Shown here piece after piece: positions 19,207 through 26,802 of a stretch of DNA of 31,014 nucleotides. The DNA is from Rhabdothermincola sp036846205 (GTDB lineage: Bacteria; Actinomycetota; Acidimicrobiia; Acidimicrobiales; Acidimicrobilacustridaceae): NCBI RefSeq assembly GCF_036846205.1, contig NZ_DAIUCK010000031.1:1-31014 (forward strand). Reading direction: 5' to 3'. Every line of letters starts with the position of its first letter. The first letter of the stretch is position 1. Made by a program: the position numbers and the translations under genes. Below the pieces are notes generated by a model that saw only the letters and a program-made list of their open reading frames with translations, did no database searches and was not told where the DNA came from.

Positions 19207-20949
19207 CTACCGGGAGATGCGTTCGATCACCACGATCCGGCCGAGCGGGGTGCTCCGCGACGACACCGGTTCCCACTCCGCCCACTGCCCCCGAGGGATC
19301 CCCGGGGCATCGAACAGGATCACCCGCTCGACACCGGCACCCGCCAGCCCCTCGGCGGCGAGCGCCCCGCTCTGGTCCCGGACATCCGGCGCCAGCCAGA
19401 CGTAGCGGTCGAACTCCCCGAAGAGCAACTGCGGGACCAGCCGGTTGTAGGACACCACGATCGGGCGATCCGGGTGGGTCCCGACCCCCGCTCCGCCGGC
19501 CACGGAGCTCAGCTCGCTCAGCGCGACCTGCGTGGCCGCGACCGAATCGTGCCGGTGGCGGATGACCCGGAGCCCGATCAGCGCCACCGTCAGGGACACC
19601 GCCACCGACAACGCCACCACCCGATGGGCCGTCGCCGGGTGCCAGCCCGAGCTGGCGCGACGGATCGCGTCCAGGGCGAGTGGGGTGACGACGGGGAGGA
19701 TGACCGCGAAGTAGCGCCCGCCCCACTGGATGCTGCCTCCCACCGGGTAGTTGGTGGCCAGGACCGCAGCGGCGAACAGCGCGGTGGTCAGCCCGGCCAG
19801 CACCGGGAGCCGGGTCGCGAACTGCCCCCGGGCGAGGAGCGCGACCCCGACGAGCAGGATCGGGAACGCGGCGAACAGCCCGAACAGCTCCAAAGGGGGC
19901 GAGAGCAGGCGAACCCCGTAGCAGGCCAGGGCAGCCGAGAGTGCGAGCGCCAGCGGGGCACCTCGCCGGTCGATCCTCGTCCGAGCCGCACCCACGACCA
20001 GCAGCACCACCGCGACCAGGACTGCAGCCACGCCGAGCGAGAACCGCCCGCTGACTCCAGGGTCGAGCCAGTCGTTCCACAGCGCTTCCACCCGGCCCAA
20101 CACCCATGGCCGGGGGCGATGCGAGAGCCGGAGCCCAGGACGAGGTGACAGCGTGCCCAGGATCGAGCGGACGACCACCCGCTCGCCCAGGAACGCTGCC
20201 CCGGTCGCTGACAGGACGGCCGCGGCGCACACGAACGTCCACCGGGAGCGCCAGGCCACGGCGAGGGCCCCCAGCGCCAGGCCCAGCGCGCCTCCGGCCA
20301 GCACCCCTTCCGTGCGCAGCAGGGCGGTGACCACCACCAGTGCCGATCCCGCAGCCAGCAGGCCGGCCCGAGCGAGGGAACGCCGCTCCATCGACTCCCA
20401 GATCGCGAGGACACTCCAACCGAAGGTGGCCGCGGCGAGGGTGTGGGCCAGCACGGCGAACGCATCGATGAACAGCGGGCTCCCCAACCCCAGCACCCAG
20501 AGGGCCGGGCGGGCCAGCGAGGGGGAGAGGCGCTGAGCCAGCAGCCCCCCCGCAGCCGCCGCGAGCACCGTCCCGGCAACCGACAACGCGACGAGACCCC
20601 AGTCCCCGCCGATGGCACCGGCGAGCTGCAGCAGCCTCGGGTAGAGCGGGTGCTTTCCGTAGGGGGCCAGTCCCTTCGATCCGTGATCTCCGATCGGGAA
20701 CGGGCTCAACACCCCTTCGGGATCCACCTCCGGGACCGGGTTGGCGTAGATCCAGGTGCCCTGATCCAGCAGATCGGCCTGGAGGATCGCGGCCCCCTCG
20801 TCGCTGGTCCACCCGAAGCCCGGACGCGTGTACCAGGCACACAGGACGAGTGCGGCAGCGAGCATGCACAGATGCAGCGGCAGCGGCGCGTGCCAGAGCC
20901 GGCGCGCAAAGGCGAGCGCCCGGACCTGCGTGGCCTCGGCGTCAGTCAC
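19207..20949 (-). CDS. GT-C/GT39-like membrane glycosyltransferase, paralogue of 13242-14948
   Basis: This is a 580-residue protein with about twelve hydrophobic segments. The first loop carries WTSDEGAAILQADLLDQG (DEG at 50-52), then LAPYGKHPLYP and GLGSPLFIDAFAVLAH. The last roughly 100 residues form a soluble domain (PIVVSYNRLVPQLLF, then VERVILFDAPG). The order and spacing match the 568-residue protein downstream, marking an old duplication. GTG (20949) begins 6 bp after the uvrB stop, and a GAGGTGG stretch within the uvrB end can serve as ribosome-binding site, so it is probably read from the uvrB promoter. Substrates are unknown; transfer of a polyprenyl-phosphate sugar outside the membrane is the family expectation. 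Confidence 0.8.
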   Translation of the reverse strand: MTDAEATQVRALAFARRLWHAPLPLHLCMLAAALVLCAWYTRPGFGWTSDEGAAILQADLLDQGTWIYANPVPEVDPEGVLSPFPIGDHGSKGLAPYGKHPLYPRLLQLAGAIGGDWGLVALSVAGTVLAAAAGGLLAQRLSPSLARPALWVLGLGSPLFIDAFAVLAHTLAAATFGWSVLAIWESMERRSLARAGLLAAGSALVVVTALLRTEGVLAGGALGLALGALAVAWRSRWTFVCAAAVLSATGAAFLGERVVVRSILGTLSPRPGLRLSHRPRPWVLGRVEALWNDWLDPGVSGRFSLGVAAVLVAVVLLVVGAARTRIDRRGAPLALALSAALACYGVRLLSPPLELFGLFAAFPILLVGVALLARGQFATRLPVLAGLTTALFAAAVLATNYPVGGSIQWGGRYFAVILPVVTPLALDAIRRASSGWHPATAHRVVALSVAVSLTVALIGLRVIRHRHDSVAATQVALSELSSVAGGAGVGTHPDRPIVVSYNRLVPQLLFGEFDRYVWLAPDVRDQSGALAAEGLAGAGVERVILFDAPGIPRGQWAEWEPVSSRSTPLGRIVVIERISR

Positions 20950-20955
20950 CGATGG

Positions 20956-22971
20956 TCAGCCCACCTCGCGCAGCTCGCGCTTGAGCTCCCTGATCTCGTC
21001 CCGCAGGCGGGCAGCGTATTCGAACCGCAGATCGGCGGCGGCCTCGTGCATCTCCTCCTCGAGCGTGCGGATGAGACGGGAGAGCTCGTCCGCCGGCAGC
21101 CCGACGAGGTCGTGGTGAGCAGCATCTCGGCGGGTCGAGCGGCGACCGGCACCGGGCACCGGCGAGGCCTCGCTCGGACGGAGATGGGCGAGGATGTCGG
21201 TCACGGCTTTGCGGATCGTCTGGGGATCGATCCCGTGCTCGGCGTTGTAGGCCATCTGCAGCTGGCGGCGGCGGTTGGTCTCCGAGATGGCCCGCTGCAT
21301 CGAGTCGGTGACCGTGTCCGCGTACATGATCACCTGGCCGTCGACGTTGCGGGCCGCCCGACCGATGGTCTGGATGAGCGAGGTCTCGCTCCGGAGGAAC
21401 CCTTCCTTGTCGGCGTCGAGGATGGCGACGAGCGACACCTCTGGCAGATCGAGGCCCTCCCGGAGCAGGTTGATGCCCACCAGCACGTCGAACTCGCCCA
21501 GGCGCAGATCGCGGAGGATCTCGATCCGTTCGATGGTGTCGATGTTCGAATGGAGGTACCGCACCCGCAGCCCCTGCTCCAACAGGTAGTCGGTGAGGTC
21601 CTCGGCCATCTTCTTGGTCAGCGTGGTGACCAGGACCCGGTCGCCCTTCGCCACCCGCTGGTTGATCTGCTCGATCAGGTCGTCGATCTGGCCCTTCGTG
21701 GGCTTGACGATCACCTCCGGGTCGACGAGGCCGGTCGGCCGGACGATCTGCTCCACCACCCGCGTGGCGTGCTGCTGCTCGAACGCACCGGGAGTCGCTG
21801 ACAGGAACACCACCTGCCCGACCCGCTCGAGGAACTCGTCGAAGCGCAGGGGCCGGTTGTCGGCCGCCGACGGCAGCCGGAACCCGTGCTCGATGAGGGT
21901 CTCCTTACGGCTTCGATCTCCTTCGTACTGGCCGTGCAGCTGCGGGACGGTCACGTGGCTCTCGTCGATCACCACCAGGTAGTCATCGGGGAAGTAGTCG
22001 AGCAGCGTGTAGGGCGGTTCTCCCGGGCGGCGGCCGTCGATCGGCGCCGAGTAGTTCTCGATGCCGTTGCAGTAGCCCACCTCCTGCATCATCTCCAGGT
22101 CGTGCTGGGTGCGCATGCGCAGGCGCTGGGCCTCCAGCAACCTGCCCTGCTGCTCAAACCAGGCCAGCCGCTCCTGCAGCTCCGCCTCGATGCGGGCGAT
22201 GGCGGCTCGCATGCGCTCCTCACCAGCGACGTAGTGGGTCGCGGGGAACACCACCAGCTCGTCGAGCTCGCTGACCTTCTCGCCGGTCAGCGGGTCGACC
22301 ACCAGGATGCGTTCGACCTCGTCGCCGAAGAGCTCGATGCGAACCGCCGTCTCGTCGTACGCGGGGTGAACCTCGATGGTGTCCCCCCGGACCCGGAACT
22401 TCCCCCGGACCAGGTTCAGGTCGTTGCGCTCGTACTGCATGTCGACCAGCCGGCCCAGAATCGACCGTTGGTCGTGGAGCTCGCCCGTCCGGACGATGAG
22501 GAGCTGGTCCCGGTACTCCTCCGGGGCACCCAGCCCGTAGATGCATGACACCGAGGCCACCACGATCACGTCCCGGCGGGTCAGCAGCGCCGAGGTCGTG
22601 GAGTGGCGGAGGCGATCGATCTCGTCGTTGATCGAGGAGTCCTTCTCGATGTAGGTGTCGGTCGAGGGCAGGTACGCCTCGGGCTGGTAGTAGTCGTAAT
22701 AGGAGACGAAGTACTCGACCCGGTTGTCGGGGAACAGCTCACGGAACTCGTTGGCGAGCTGCGCCGCCAGGGACTTGTTGGGCGCGATCACGAGGGTCGG
22801 CCGCTGCACCCGCTCGATCGTCCAGGCGATCGTGGCGCTCTTGCCCGAACCGGTGATGCCGAGCAGGGTCTGGAAGCGGTTCCCCGACTCCAGGCTCTCG
22901 ACCAGCTCCTCGATGGCTCGCGGCTGATCGCCGGCGGGCTCGAGCTCGGAGACCACACGCAGAGGAGGCAC
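20956..22971 (-). CDS. uvrB: Excinuclease ABC subunit B
   Basis: UvrB is the damage-verifying helicase-like ATPase that binds UvrA and then UvrC. The 671-residue protein shows GDQPRAIEEL (Q-motif region), Walker A GITGSGKSATIAW (the Ser form also found in actinobacteria), the beta-hairpin YYDYYQPEAYLPSTDTYIEK, Walker B VVIDESHVT, helicase motif QTIGRAARNVDGQV and a C-terminal UvrC-binding motif (EEEMHEAAADLRFEYAARLRDEI). GTG at 22971 was chosen because it starts just before the conserved LRVVSELEPAGDQP segment and lies exactly 6 bases after a TACGCT -10 element. The frame stays open upstream to 23082, but that extension is low-complexity and overlaps the promoter. It is divergent from dprE2. 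Confidence 0.97.
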   Translation of the reverse strand: MPPLRVVSELEPAGDQPRAIEELVESLESGNRFQTLLGITGSGKSATIAWTIERVQRPTLVIAPNKSLAAQLANEFRELFPDNRVEYFVSYYDYYQPEAYLPSTDTYIEKDSSINDEIDRLRHSTTSALLTRRDVIVVASVSCIYGLGAPEEYRDQLLIVRTGELHDQRSILGRLVDMQYERNDLNLVRGKFRVRGDTIEVHPAYDETAVRIELFGDEVERILVVDPLTGEKVSELDELVVFPATHYVAGEERMRAAIARIEAELQERLAWFEQQGRLLEAQRLRMRTQHDLEMMQEVGYCNGIENYSAPIDGRRPGEPPYTLLDYFPDDYLVVIDESHVTVPQLHGQYEGDRSRKETLIEHGFRLPSAADNRPLRFDEFLERVGQVVFLSATPGAFEQQHATRVVEQIVRPTGLVDPEVIVKPTKGQIDDLIEQINQRVAKGDRVLVTTLTKKMAEDLTDYLLEQGLRVRYLHSNIDTIERIEILRDLRLGEFDVLVGINLLREGLDLPEVSLVAILDADKEGFLRSETSLIQTIGRAARNVDGQVIMYADTVTDSMQRAISETNRRRQLQMAYNAEHGIDPQTIRKAVTDILAHLRPSEASPVPGAGRRSTRRDAAHHDLVGLPADELSRLIRTLEEEMHEAAADLRFEYAARLRDEIRELKRELREVG

Positions 22972-22977
22972 GGACCG

Positions 22978-22983
22978 AGCGTA
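22978..22983 (-). promoter_or_regulatory. -10 element of uvrB (leaderless)
   Basis: TACGCT on the minus strand fits TANNNT and ends 6 bases before the uvrB GTG, the same arrangement as uvrA and uvrC. A CGAAC half-site lies upstream but has no matching GTTC arm, so a LexA box is not claimed here. Confidence 0.6.
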
Positions 22984-23057
22984 CCGACGAGGTCCGACGT
23001 TCGAGCTCGGAGCAGGCCAGGCACCACCCGCTCGCCGGAGCCGGAGCCCGGGCGCAG

Positions 23058-23063
23058 TAGGGT
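23058..23063 (+). promoter_or_regulatory. Possible -10 element of the dprE2 operon
   Basis: TAGGGT fits TANNNT and lies 36 bases before the dprE2 ATG, leaving room for a leader that includes the strong AGGAGG ribosome-binding site at 23087-23092 (7 bases from the ATG). It touches the third 12-base direct repeat. Confidence 0.4.
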
Positions 23064-23099
23064 TCGAGCCCGGAGCTGTCACCGAGAGGAGGAGCCGCG

Positions 23100-23861
23100 A
23101 TGCGTGACGCCCTCGGGGCGGTGCAGTCGATGCTGGTGCTGGGCGGCACCTCCGAGATCGCGCTGGCCACCGCCCGCCGCCTCGTCGAGCGAGGCTGCCG
23201 GCTGGTCGTGCTCGCCGTGCGCGACCCCGACACCGCCGCCGGCGCCACCTCCCAGCTCGAGCGCCTCGGCGCGTCCGTGGACGTCGTGGCCTTCGATGCG
23301 CTCGACACCAGCTCCCACGAGCGGGTCATCGGCGACGTCTTCGACCGGCACGGCGACATCGACCTCGTCCTGCTGGCCTTCGGGGTCCTCGGTGACCAGG
23401 CCACCTTCGACCGCGATCCGGCTGCGGCCGCGGCCGCCGTCTCGGTCAACTACGTGGGCGCGGTCACGGCCTCCCTCGCCGTCGCCGAGCGGTTCCGGGC
23501 TCAGGGTCACGGCACCCTGGTCGTGCTGTCGTCCGTCGCGGCCGAGCGGGCTCGGCGGACCAACTTCGTGTACGGCTCATCCAAAGCCGGGCTCGACGCC
23601 TTCACCCAGGGTCTCGGTGATGCGCTGACCGGCACGGGCGCCCGCACCATGGTGGTGCGCCCCGGCTTCGTGCACACCCGGATGACCGAGGGCCTCCCCC
23701 CGCAGCCCTTCGCCACCTCGCCCGACGCGGTGGCGAAGGCCATCGAGCGGGGCCTGGCCAGAGGCGACGAGATCGTCTGGGCCCCGGGCCTCCTGCGCTG
23801 GGTGTTCATCGTGATGCGTCACCTGCCCCGGCGGCTGTGGCGCGTGGTCTCGGCCCGTTGA
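23100..23861 (+). CDS. dprE2: Decaprenylphosphoryl-2-keto-ribose reductase (SDR family)
   Basis: DprE2 reduces the keto intermediate made by DprE1 with NAD(P)H to give decaprenylphosphoryl-D-arabinose. The 253-residue protein (254 in M. tuberculosis) is a short-chain dehydrogenase. It has MLVLGGTSEIALATAR, a dinucleotide-binding loop of the GGTSEI type seen in this subfamily, LLAFGVLGDQ, and SVNYVGA. The active-site Ser and YxxxK are in VLSSVAA and YGSSKAG. A basic, hydrophobic C-terminus (LLRWVFIVMRHLPRRLWR) suggests membrane contact. The ATG has AGGAGG seven bases upstream. It leads a three-gene set with the phosphoribosyltransferase and dprE1, which is what makes this SDR assignment firm. 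Confidence 0.88.
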   Translation: MRDALGAVQSMLVLGGTSEIALATARRLVERGCRLVVLAVRDPDTAAGATSQLERLGASVDVVAFDALDTSSHERVIGDVFDRHGDIDLVLLAFGVLGDQATFDRDPAAAAAAVSVNYVGAVTASLAVAERFRAQGHGTLVVLSSVAAERARRTNFVYGSSKAGLDAFTQGLGDALTGTGARTMVVRPGFVHTRMTEGLPPQPFATSPDAVAKAIERGLARGDEIVWAPGLLRWVFIVMRHLPRRLWRVVSAR

Positions 23862-24751
23862 CCCCCCCACCACGCCCGTCGCTGCCCGGTGCGGTGCTCC
23901 GGGCGCTCCGCCCGAAGCAGTGGATCAAGAACGTGCTGGTCCTCGCCGCCCCGGTGGCCGCGGGCGTCATCGACGACCCCGACGTCCGTCTCGAGACCCT
24001 GGCGGCGTTCGCCGCCTTCTGCCTGGCCGCGAGCGGGACCTACGTGCTCAACGACGCCCGCGACATCGAAGCCGACCGCCTCCACCCCACCAAGCGCCAC
24101 CGCCCCATCGCGGCCGGGGCCGTGCCGATCCCGCTTGCCTACGTACTGGGCCTCACCCTCGTCGCGGCCTCGCTGCTCGTCGGGTTCGAAGCCGCCCCGA
24201 ACCTCGGCTGGACCATCCTCGCCTACCTCGTCCTCACGACCGCCTACACGCTGTCCTTGAAGCACATCCCGGTGCTCGACGTGATCGCCGTGGCGTCCGG
24301 CTTCGTCCTGCGGGCCGTGGCGGGAGCCGCGGCGACGGGTGTGCCGATCTCGGAGTGGTTCTTCATCGTGACTTCGTTCGGCGCCCTCTTCATGGTCTCG
24401 GGCAAGCGGTCCGGGGAGGCCAGTGACCTGGGTATCGACGCCGCGGACGTGCGAGCCACGCTCGGCCACTACTCCTCCTCATACCTGGCGTACCTGCGGA
24501 CGGTGTCGTCGGGGGTGGTGCTGGTGGCGTACTGCCTGTGGGCCTTCAGCTCGGCGGAGGCCTCGCCCGGCGCCGAGCTGTGGTACCAGCTCTCGACACT
24601 CCCGTTCGCGGTGGGCATCCTGCGCTACGCGATGCTCATCGACCAGGGGCACGGGGCCGAGCCGGAGCACCTGGTGCTGTCGGATCGGATGCTGCTCGCC
24701 ACCGGCGCGGCCTGGGCCATCATCTACGGCTATGCCGTCTACGCCGGCTGA
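23837..24751 (+). CDS. Decaprenyl-phosphate phosphoribosyltransferase (UbiA family)
   Basis: This enzyme moves 5-phosphoribose from PRPP to a polyprenyl phosphate, the first step towards the arabinose donor DPA (M. tuberculosis Rv3806c). It has about nine membrane segments. RPKQWIKNVLVLAAP near the N-terminus is typical of this UbiA branch. The Mg-binding motif NDxxDxxxD is present as NDARDIEADRLHPTKRHRP, and a second region, YTLSLKHIPVLD, follows. GTG at 23837 overlaps dprE2 by 25 bases; a TTG at 23858 with a four-base overlap (TTGA) is an equally good start, and neither has a ribosome-binding site. It overlaps dprE1 by 20 bases. The phosphatase that should act next is not in the window. Confidence 0.88.
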   Translation: MARGLGPLTPPPRPSLPGAVLRALRPKQWIKNVLVLAAPVAAGVIDDPDVRLETLAAFAAFCLAASGTYVLNDARDIEADRLHPTKRHRPIAAGAVPIPLAYVLGLTLVAASLLVGFEAAPNLGWTILAYLVLTTAYTLSLKHIPVLDVIAVASGFVLRAVAGAAATGVPISEWFFIVTSFGALFMVSGKRSGEASDLGIDAADVRATLGHYSSSYLAYLRTVSSGVVLVAYCLWAFSSAEASPGAELWYQLSTLPFAVGILRYAMLIDQGHGAEPEHLVLSDRMLLATGAAWAIIYGYAVYAG

Positions 24752-26111
24752 CCGGGCGCCCGCGCTCCCGGCCCACCACTCGGAGCTGTCCGGCTGGGGG
24801 CGTACCGCGCCGAGCGCGGCGCGGGTGCTGCGGCCCGCCTGGCCCGACGAGCTGCACCCGTTGCCGAGCGATCGGCGCGGGGTGATCGCGCGGGGCCTCG
24901 GGCGCAGCTACGGCGACGCGGCCCAGAACGCCGGCGGCACGGTGATCGACATGACGGGCGTGGCGACGTTCACCCTCGACCGGGAGTCGGGCGTGGTCAC
25001 CGCCGAGGCGGGGGCGAGCCTCGACGCGCTCATGCGGGTGCTGGTCCCCCGCGGCTTCTTCGTACCGGTGACCCCGGGGACCCGGCACGTTACGGTCGGC
25101 GGGGCGATCGCGGCGGACATCCACGGCAAGAACCACCACGTCGCGGGGTCCTGGTGCCAGCACGTCCGATCGATGAGGCTTGCGCTGCCCTCCGGCGAGC
25201 AGGTCGAGATCACCCCCACGAGCGATCCCGAGCTGTTCTGGGCGACGGCGGGCGGCATGGGCCTGACGGGGGTGGTGCTCGAGGCCAGCTTCGAGTGCCC
25301 TCGCATCGAGACCAGCCGCCTGCTGGTCGACACCGAGCGCACGCCGGACCTCGACACGCTGATGGCCCGAATGGAGAGCGGAGACGCCCGCTACGAGTAC
25401 TCGGTAGCCTGGATCGACCTGCTCGCCTCCGGCCGGTCCCTCGGCCGCTCCGTGCTCACCCGAGGCCGGTTCGCCACCGTCGACGAGCTGCCGCCGACCG
25501 AGCGGCACGATCCACTGGCGTTCGAGCCGCGCACGCTCGGCGCCGCACCTCCGTGGGCGCCTTCCGGCCTGCTCAACCGGGTCACAGTCCGGGCCTTCAA
25601 CGAAGCCTGGTACCGCCGTGCACCCGCCTACCGCGAAGGGGAGCTCCAGACGATCACCCAGTTCTTCCACCCGCTGGACGCCATCGACCGTTGGAACCGG
25701 CTCTACGGCGAGCGTGGCTTCCTCCAGTGGCAGTTCGTCGTGCCTTTCGGGCAGGAGCAGACACTGCGCACGATCGTGACCCGCCTCAGCGCGGCGGGAT
25801 GCACGTCGTTCCTCGCCGTGCTCAAGCGCTTCGGCGAGGCGAACCCCGGCCCACTGTCGTTCCCTCTGGCCGGCTGGACGCTCGCCCTCGACATCCCCGT
25901 CGGGACTCCCGACCTGGCGCGCCTGCTCGACCAACTCGATGAGCAGGTGGCCGCGGCAGGTGGTCGGGTCTACCTGGCGAAGGACAGCCGCCTGCGGCCG
26001 GAGCTGCTGCCCGTCATGTACCCCAGGCTCGAAGACTGGCGAGCGGTGCGCGATCGGGTCGACCCGACCCGATCGCTGCGGAGCGACCTCGCCCGCCGGC
26101 TGTCACTCTGA
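24732..26111 (+). CDS. dprE1: Decaprenylphosphoryl-beta-D-ribose oxidase (FAD-dependent)
   Basis: DprE1 oxidises the ribose 2'-hydroxyl of decaprenylphosphoryl ribose; with DprE2 it forms the epimerase that makes the arabinose donor. The 459-residue protein (461 in M. tuberculosis) starts at ATG 24732, which aligns with the known N-terminus. LSGWGRTAPSAARVLRP, ARGLGRSYGDAAQNAGG, PGTRHVTVGGAIAADIHGKN with HH (H135/H136), the LFWATAGGMGLTGVV segment and YLAKDSR (active-site Lys, K417) all match. Residue A385 in GWTLALDIP aligns with C387 of the M. tuberculosis enzyme (GWNICVDFP), the covalent target of benzothiazinones. The gene overlaps the phosphoribosyltransferase by 20 bases and coaE by 9 bases tail to tail. 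Confidence 0.93.
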   Translation: MPSTPADRAPALPAHHSELSGWGRTAPSAARVLRPAWPDELHPLPSDRRGVIARGLGRSYGDAAQNAGGTVIDMTGVATFTLDRESGVVTAEAGASLDALMRVLVPRGFFVPVTPGTRHVTVGGAIAADIHGKNHHVAGSWCQHVRSMRLALPSGEQVEITPTSDPELFWATAGGMGLTGVVLEASFECPRIETSRLLVDTERTPDLDTLMARMESGDARYEYSVAWIDLLASGRSLGRSVLTRGRFATVDELPPTERHDPLAFEPRTLGAAPPWAPSGLLNRVTVRAFNEAWYRRAPAYREGELQTITQFFHPLDAIDRWNRLYGERGFLQWQFVVPFGQEQTLRTIVTRLSAAGCTSFLAVLKRFGEANPGPLSFPLAGWTLALDIPVGTPDLARLLDQLDEQVAAAGGRVYLAKDSRLRPELLPVMYPRLEDWRAVRDRVDPTRSLRSDLARRLSL

Positions 26112-26744
26112 CCGCGGGGCGCCCGCGGCGCGCGGCGCCCCCGCCAGCAGCCAGGCCCAGCACTCCTCGATGTGAGCGGCCAGCTCGGCCCGGGACCCGT
26201 TGTTCTCGATCACGAAGTCGGCTCTCGCCAGGCGCTCCTGGCGCGACGCCTGGCGGCTGATCCGGGCCCGGGCGTCGGCCTCACTGAAGCCCCGTTGCTC
26301 GACCAGGCGCCGGACCGCGATCTCTGGATCGGTGTCCACCACGATCATCGCCGCCAGATCATCCCTGCCGGACTCGACCAGGAGGGGGACATCGAGGATC
26401 ACGATGTGGTCGGTGCCCTGTTCGGCGTCAAGGCGCCGGGCGATCTCGGCGCCCACCGCGGGGTGGACGATGGCGTTGAGGTCGGCCAGCGCGTCGGGGT
26501 CGTTGAACACCAGGTCGGCCACCGCCTGGCGATCGAGGCGACCGTCCGGCTGCAGGATCCCCTCGCCGAACCGCTCGACCATCGCCGCCAGCACGGGCTG
26601 GCCCGGTTCCTGGAGCTCGCGGGTGATGGCGTCGGCATCGATCACGACCGCACCCCGGGCCGCGAGAGAGCTGGACACGGTCGACTTGCCCGAACCGATG
26701 CCCCCGGTCAACCCCACGAGCAGCACGGCCGGGGACGCTACCAT
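26103..26744 (-). CDS. coaE: Dephospho-CoA kinase
   Basis: CoaE phosphorylates the 3'-hydroxyl of dephospho-CoA, the last step of CoA synthesis. The product is up to 213 residues. P-loop GLTGGIGSGKSTVSS is at the N-terminus; DADAITRELQEPGQPVL is the substrate-binding region, and HPAV and ILDVPLLVESG are also characteristic. ATG at 26744 is reported. A GTG at 26726 (207 residues, starting with LLVGLTGG) is a good alternative, because a TAGCGT -10-like element at 26735-26740 lies 8 bases before it and would make it leaderless. Ala/Pro/Arg-rich C-terminal residues lie over a GC-rich hairpin, and the stop is inside the 3' end of dprE1. coaE near uvrB is a familiar actinobacterial neighbourhood. 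Confidence 0.94.
   Translation of the reverse strand: MVASPAVLLVGLTGGIGSGKSTVSSSLAARGAVVIDADAITRELQEPGQPVLAAMVERFGEGILQPDGRLDRQAVADLVFNDPDALADLNAIVHPAVGAEIARRLDAEQGTDHIVILDVPLLVESGRDDLAAMIVVDTDPEIAVRRLVEQRGFSEADARARISRQASRQERLARADFVIENNGSRAELAAHIEECWAWLLAGAPRAAGAPRSE
26116..26141. terminator. GC-rich hairpin at the dprE1/coaE convergent overlap
   Basis: GGGGCGCC and GGCGCCCC form a perfect 8-bp stem around a 10-base loop, 5 bases after the dprE1 stop and within the last codons of coaE. There is no T tract. It could terminate or stabilise the dprE operon transcript. Confidence 0.4.
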
Positions 26745-26765
26745 CGGGCGGCTCGGGCGGGATGA

Positions 26766-26779
26766 GGGGTCACAACCCC
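26766..26779. promoter_or_regulatory. Inverted repeat upstream of the histidine kinase gene
   Basis: GGGGT-CACA-ACCCC is a perfect 5-bp inverted repeat with a CACA centre, in the 58-bp gap between divergent coaE and the kinase gene. A similar element, CCCGT-CACA-ACGGG, lies upstream of the first Flp pilin (29622-29635). It could be an operator or an RNA hairpin. Confidence 0.35.
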
Positions 26780-26802
26780 GGACGATCGACCGATTGGTTC
26801 CT

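Larger units (their letters stand above)
22940..23075. repeat. Three short direct repeats in the uvrB/dprE2 intergenic region
   Basis: TCGAGCTCGGAG occurs at 22940-22951 (inside the uvrB start) and 23001-23012, and as TCGAGCCCGGAG at 23064-23075. The spacings are 61 and 63 bp, about six helical turns. The second and third extend to GTTCGAGCYCGGAGC. They could be binding sites for a regulator of the divergent promoters, or chance in GC-rich DNA. Confidence 0.4.

Noticed and set aside
18515..20869. Minus-strand open frame of about 780 codons in another frame of the GT-C and fibronectin-III genes
   Set aside because: Arg/Gly-rich product covering two genes with clear membrane or signal-peptide features in the correct frames.
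22984..23012. Possible LexA box upstream of uvrB (CGAAC half-site)
   Set aside because: The second arm reads GGACC rather than GTTYC, so only half the site is present.
22972..23082. N-terminal extension of uvrB to a start at 23082
   Set aside because: The extra 37 residues are low-complexity, cover the -10 element and direct repeats, and precede the conserved UvrB N-terminus.
24423..24731. N-terminal extension of DprE1 into the phosphoribosyltransferase gene
   Set aside because: The extension is a frame-shifted reading of the UbiA-family gene; ATG at 24732 matches the family N-terminus and length.
26200..26802. N-terminal extension of the histidine kinase through the coaE region
   Set aside because: About 200 Arg/Ser-rich residues antisense to coaE; the kinase membrane domain follows the GTG at 26803.
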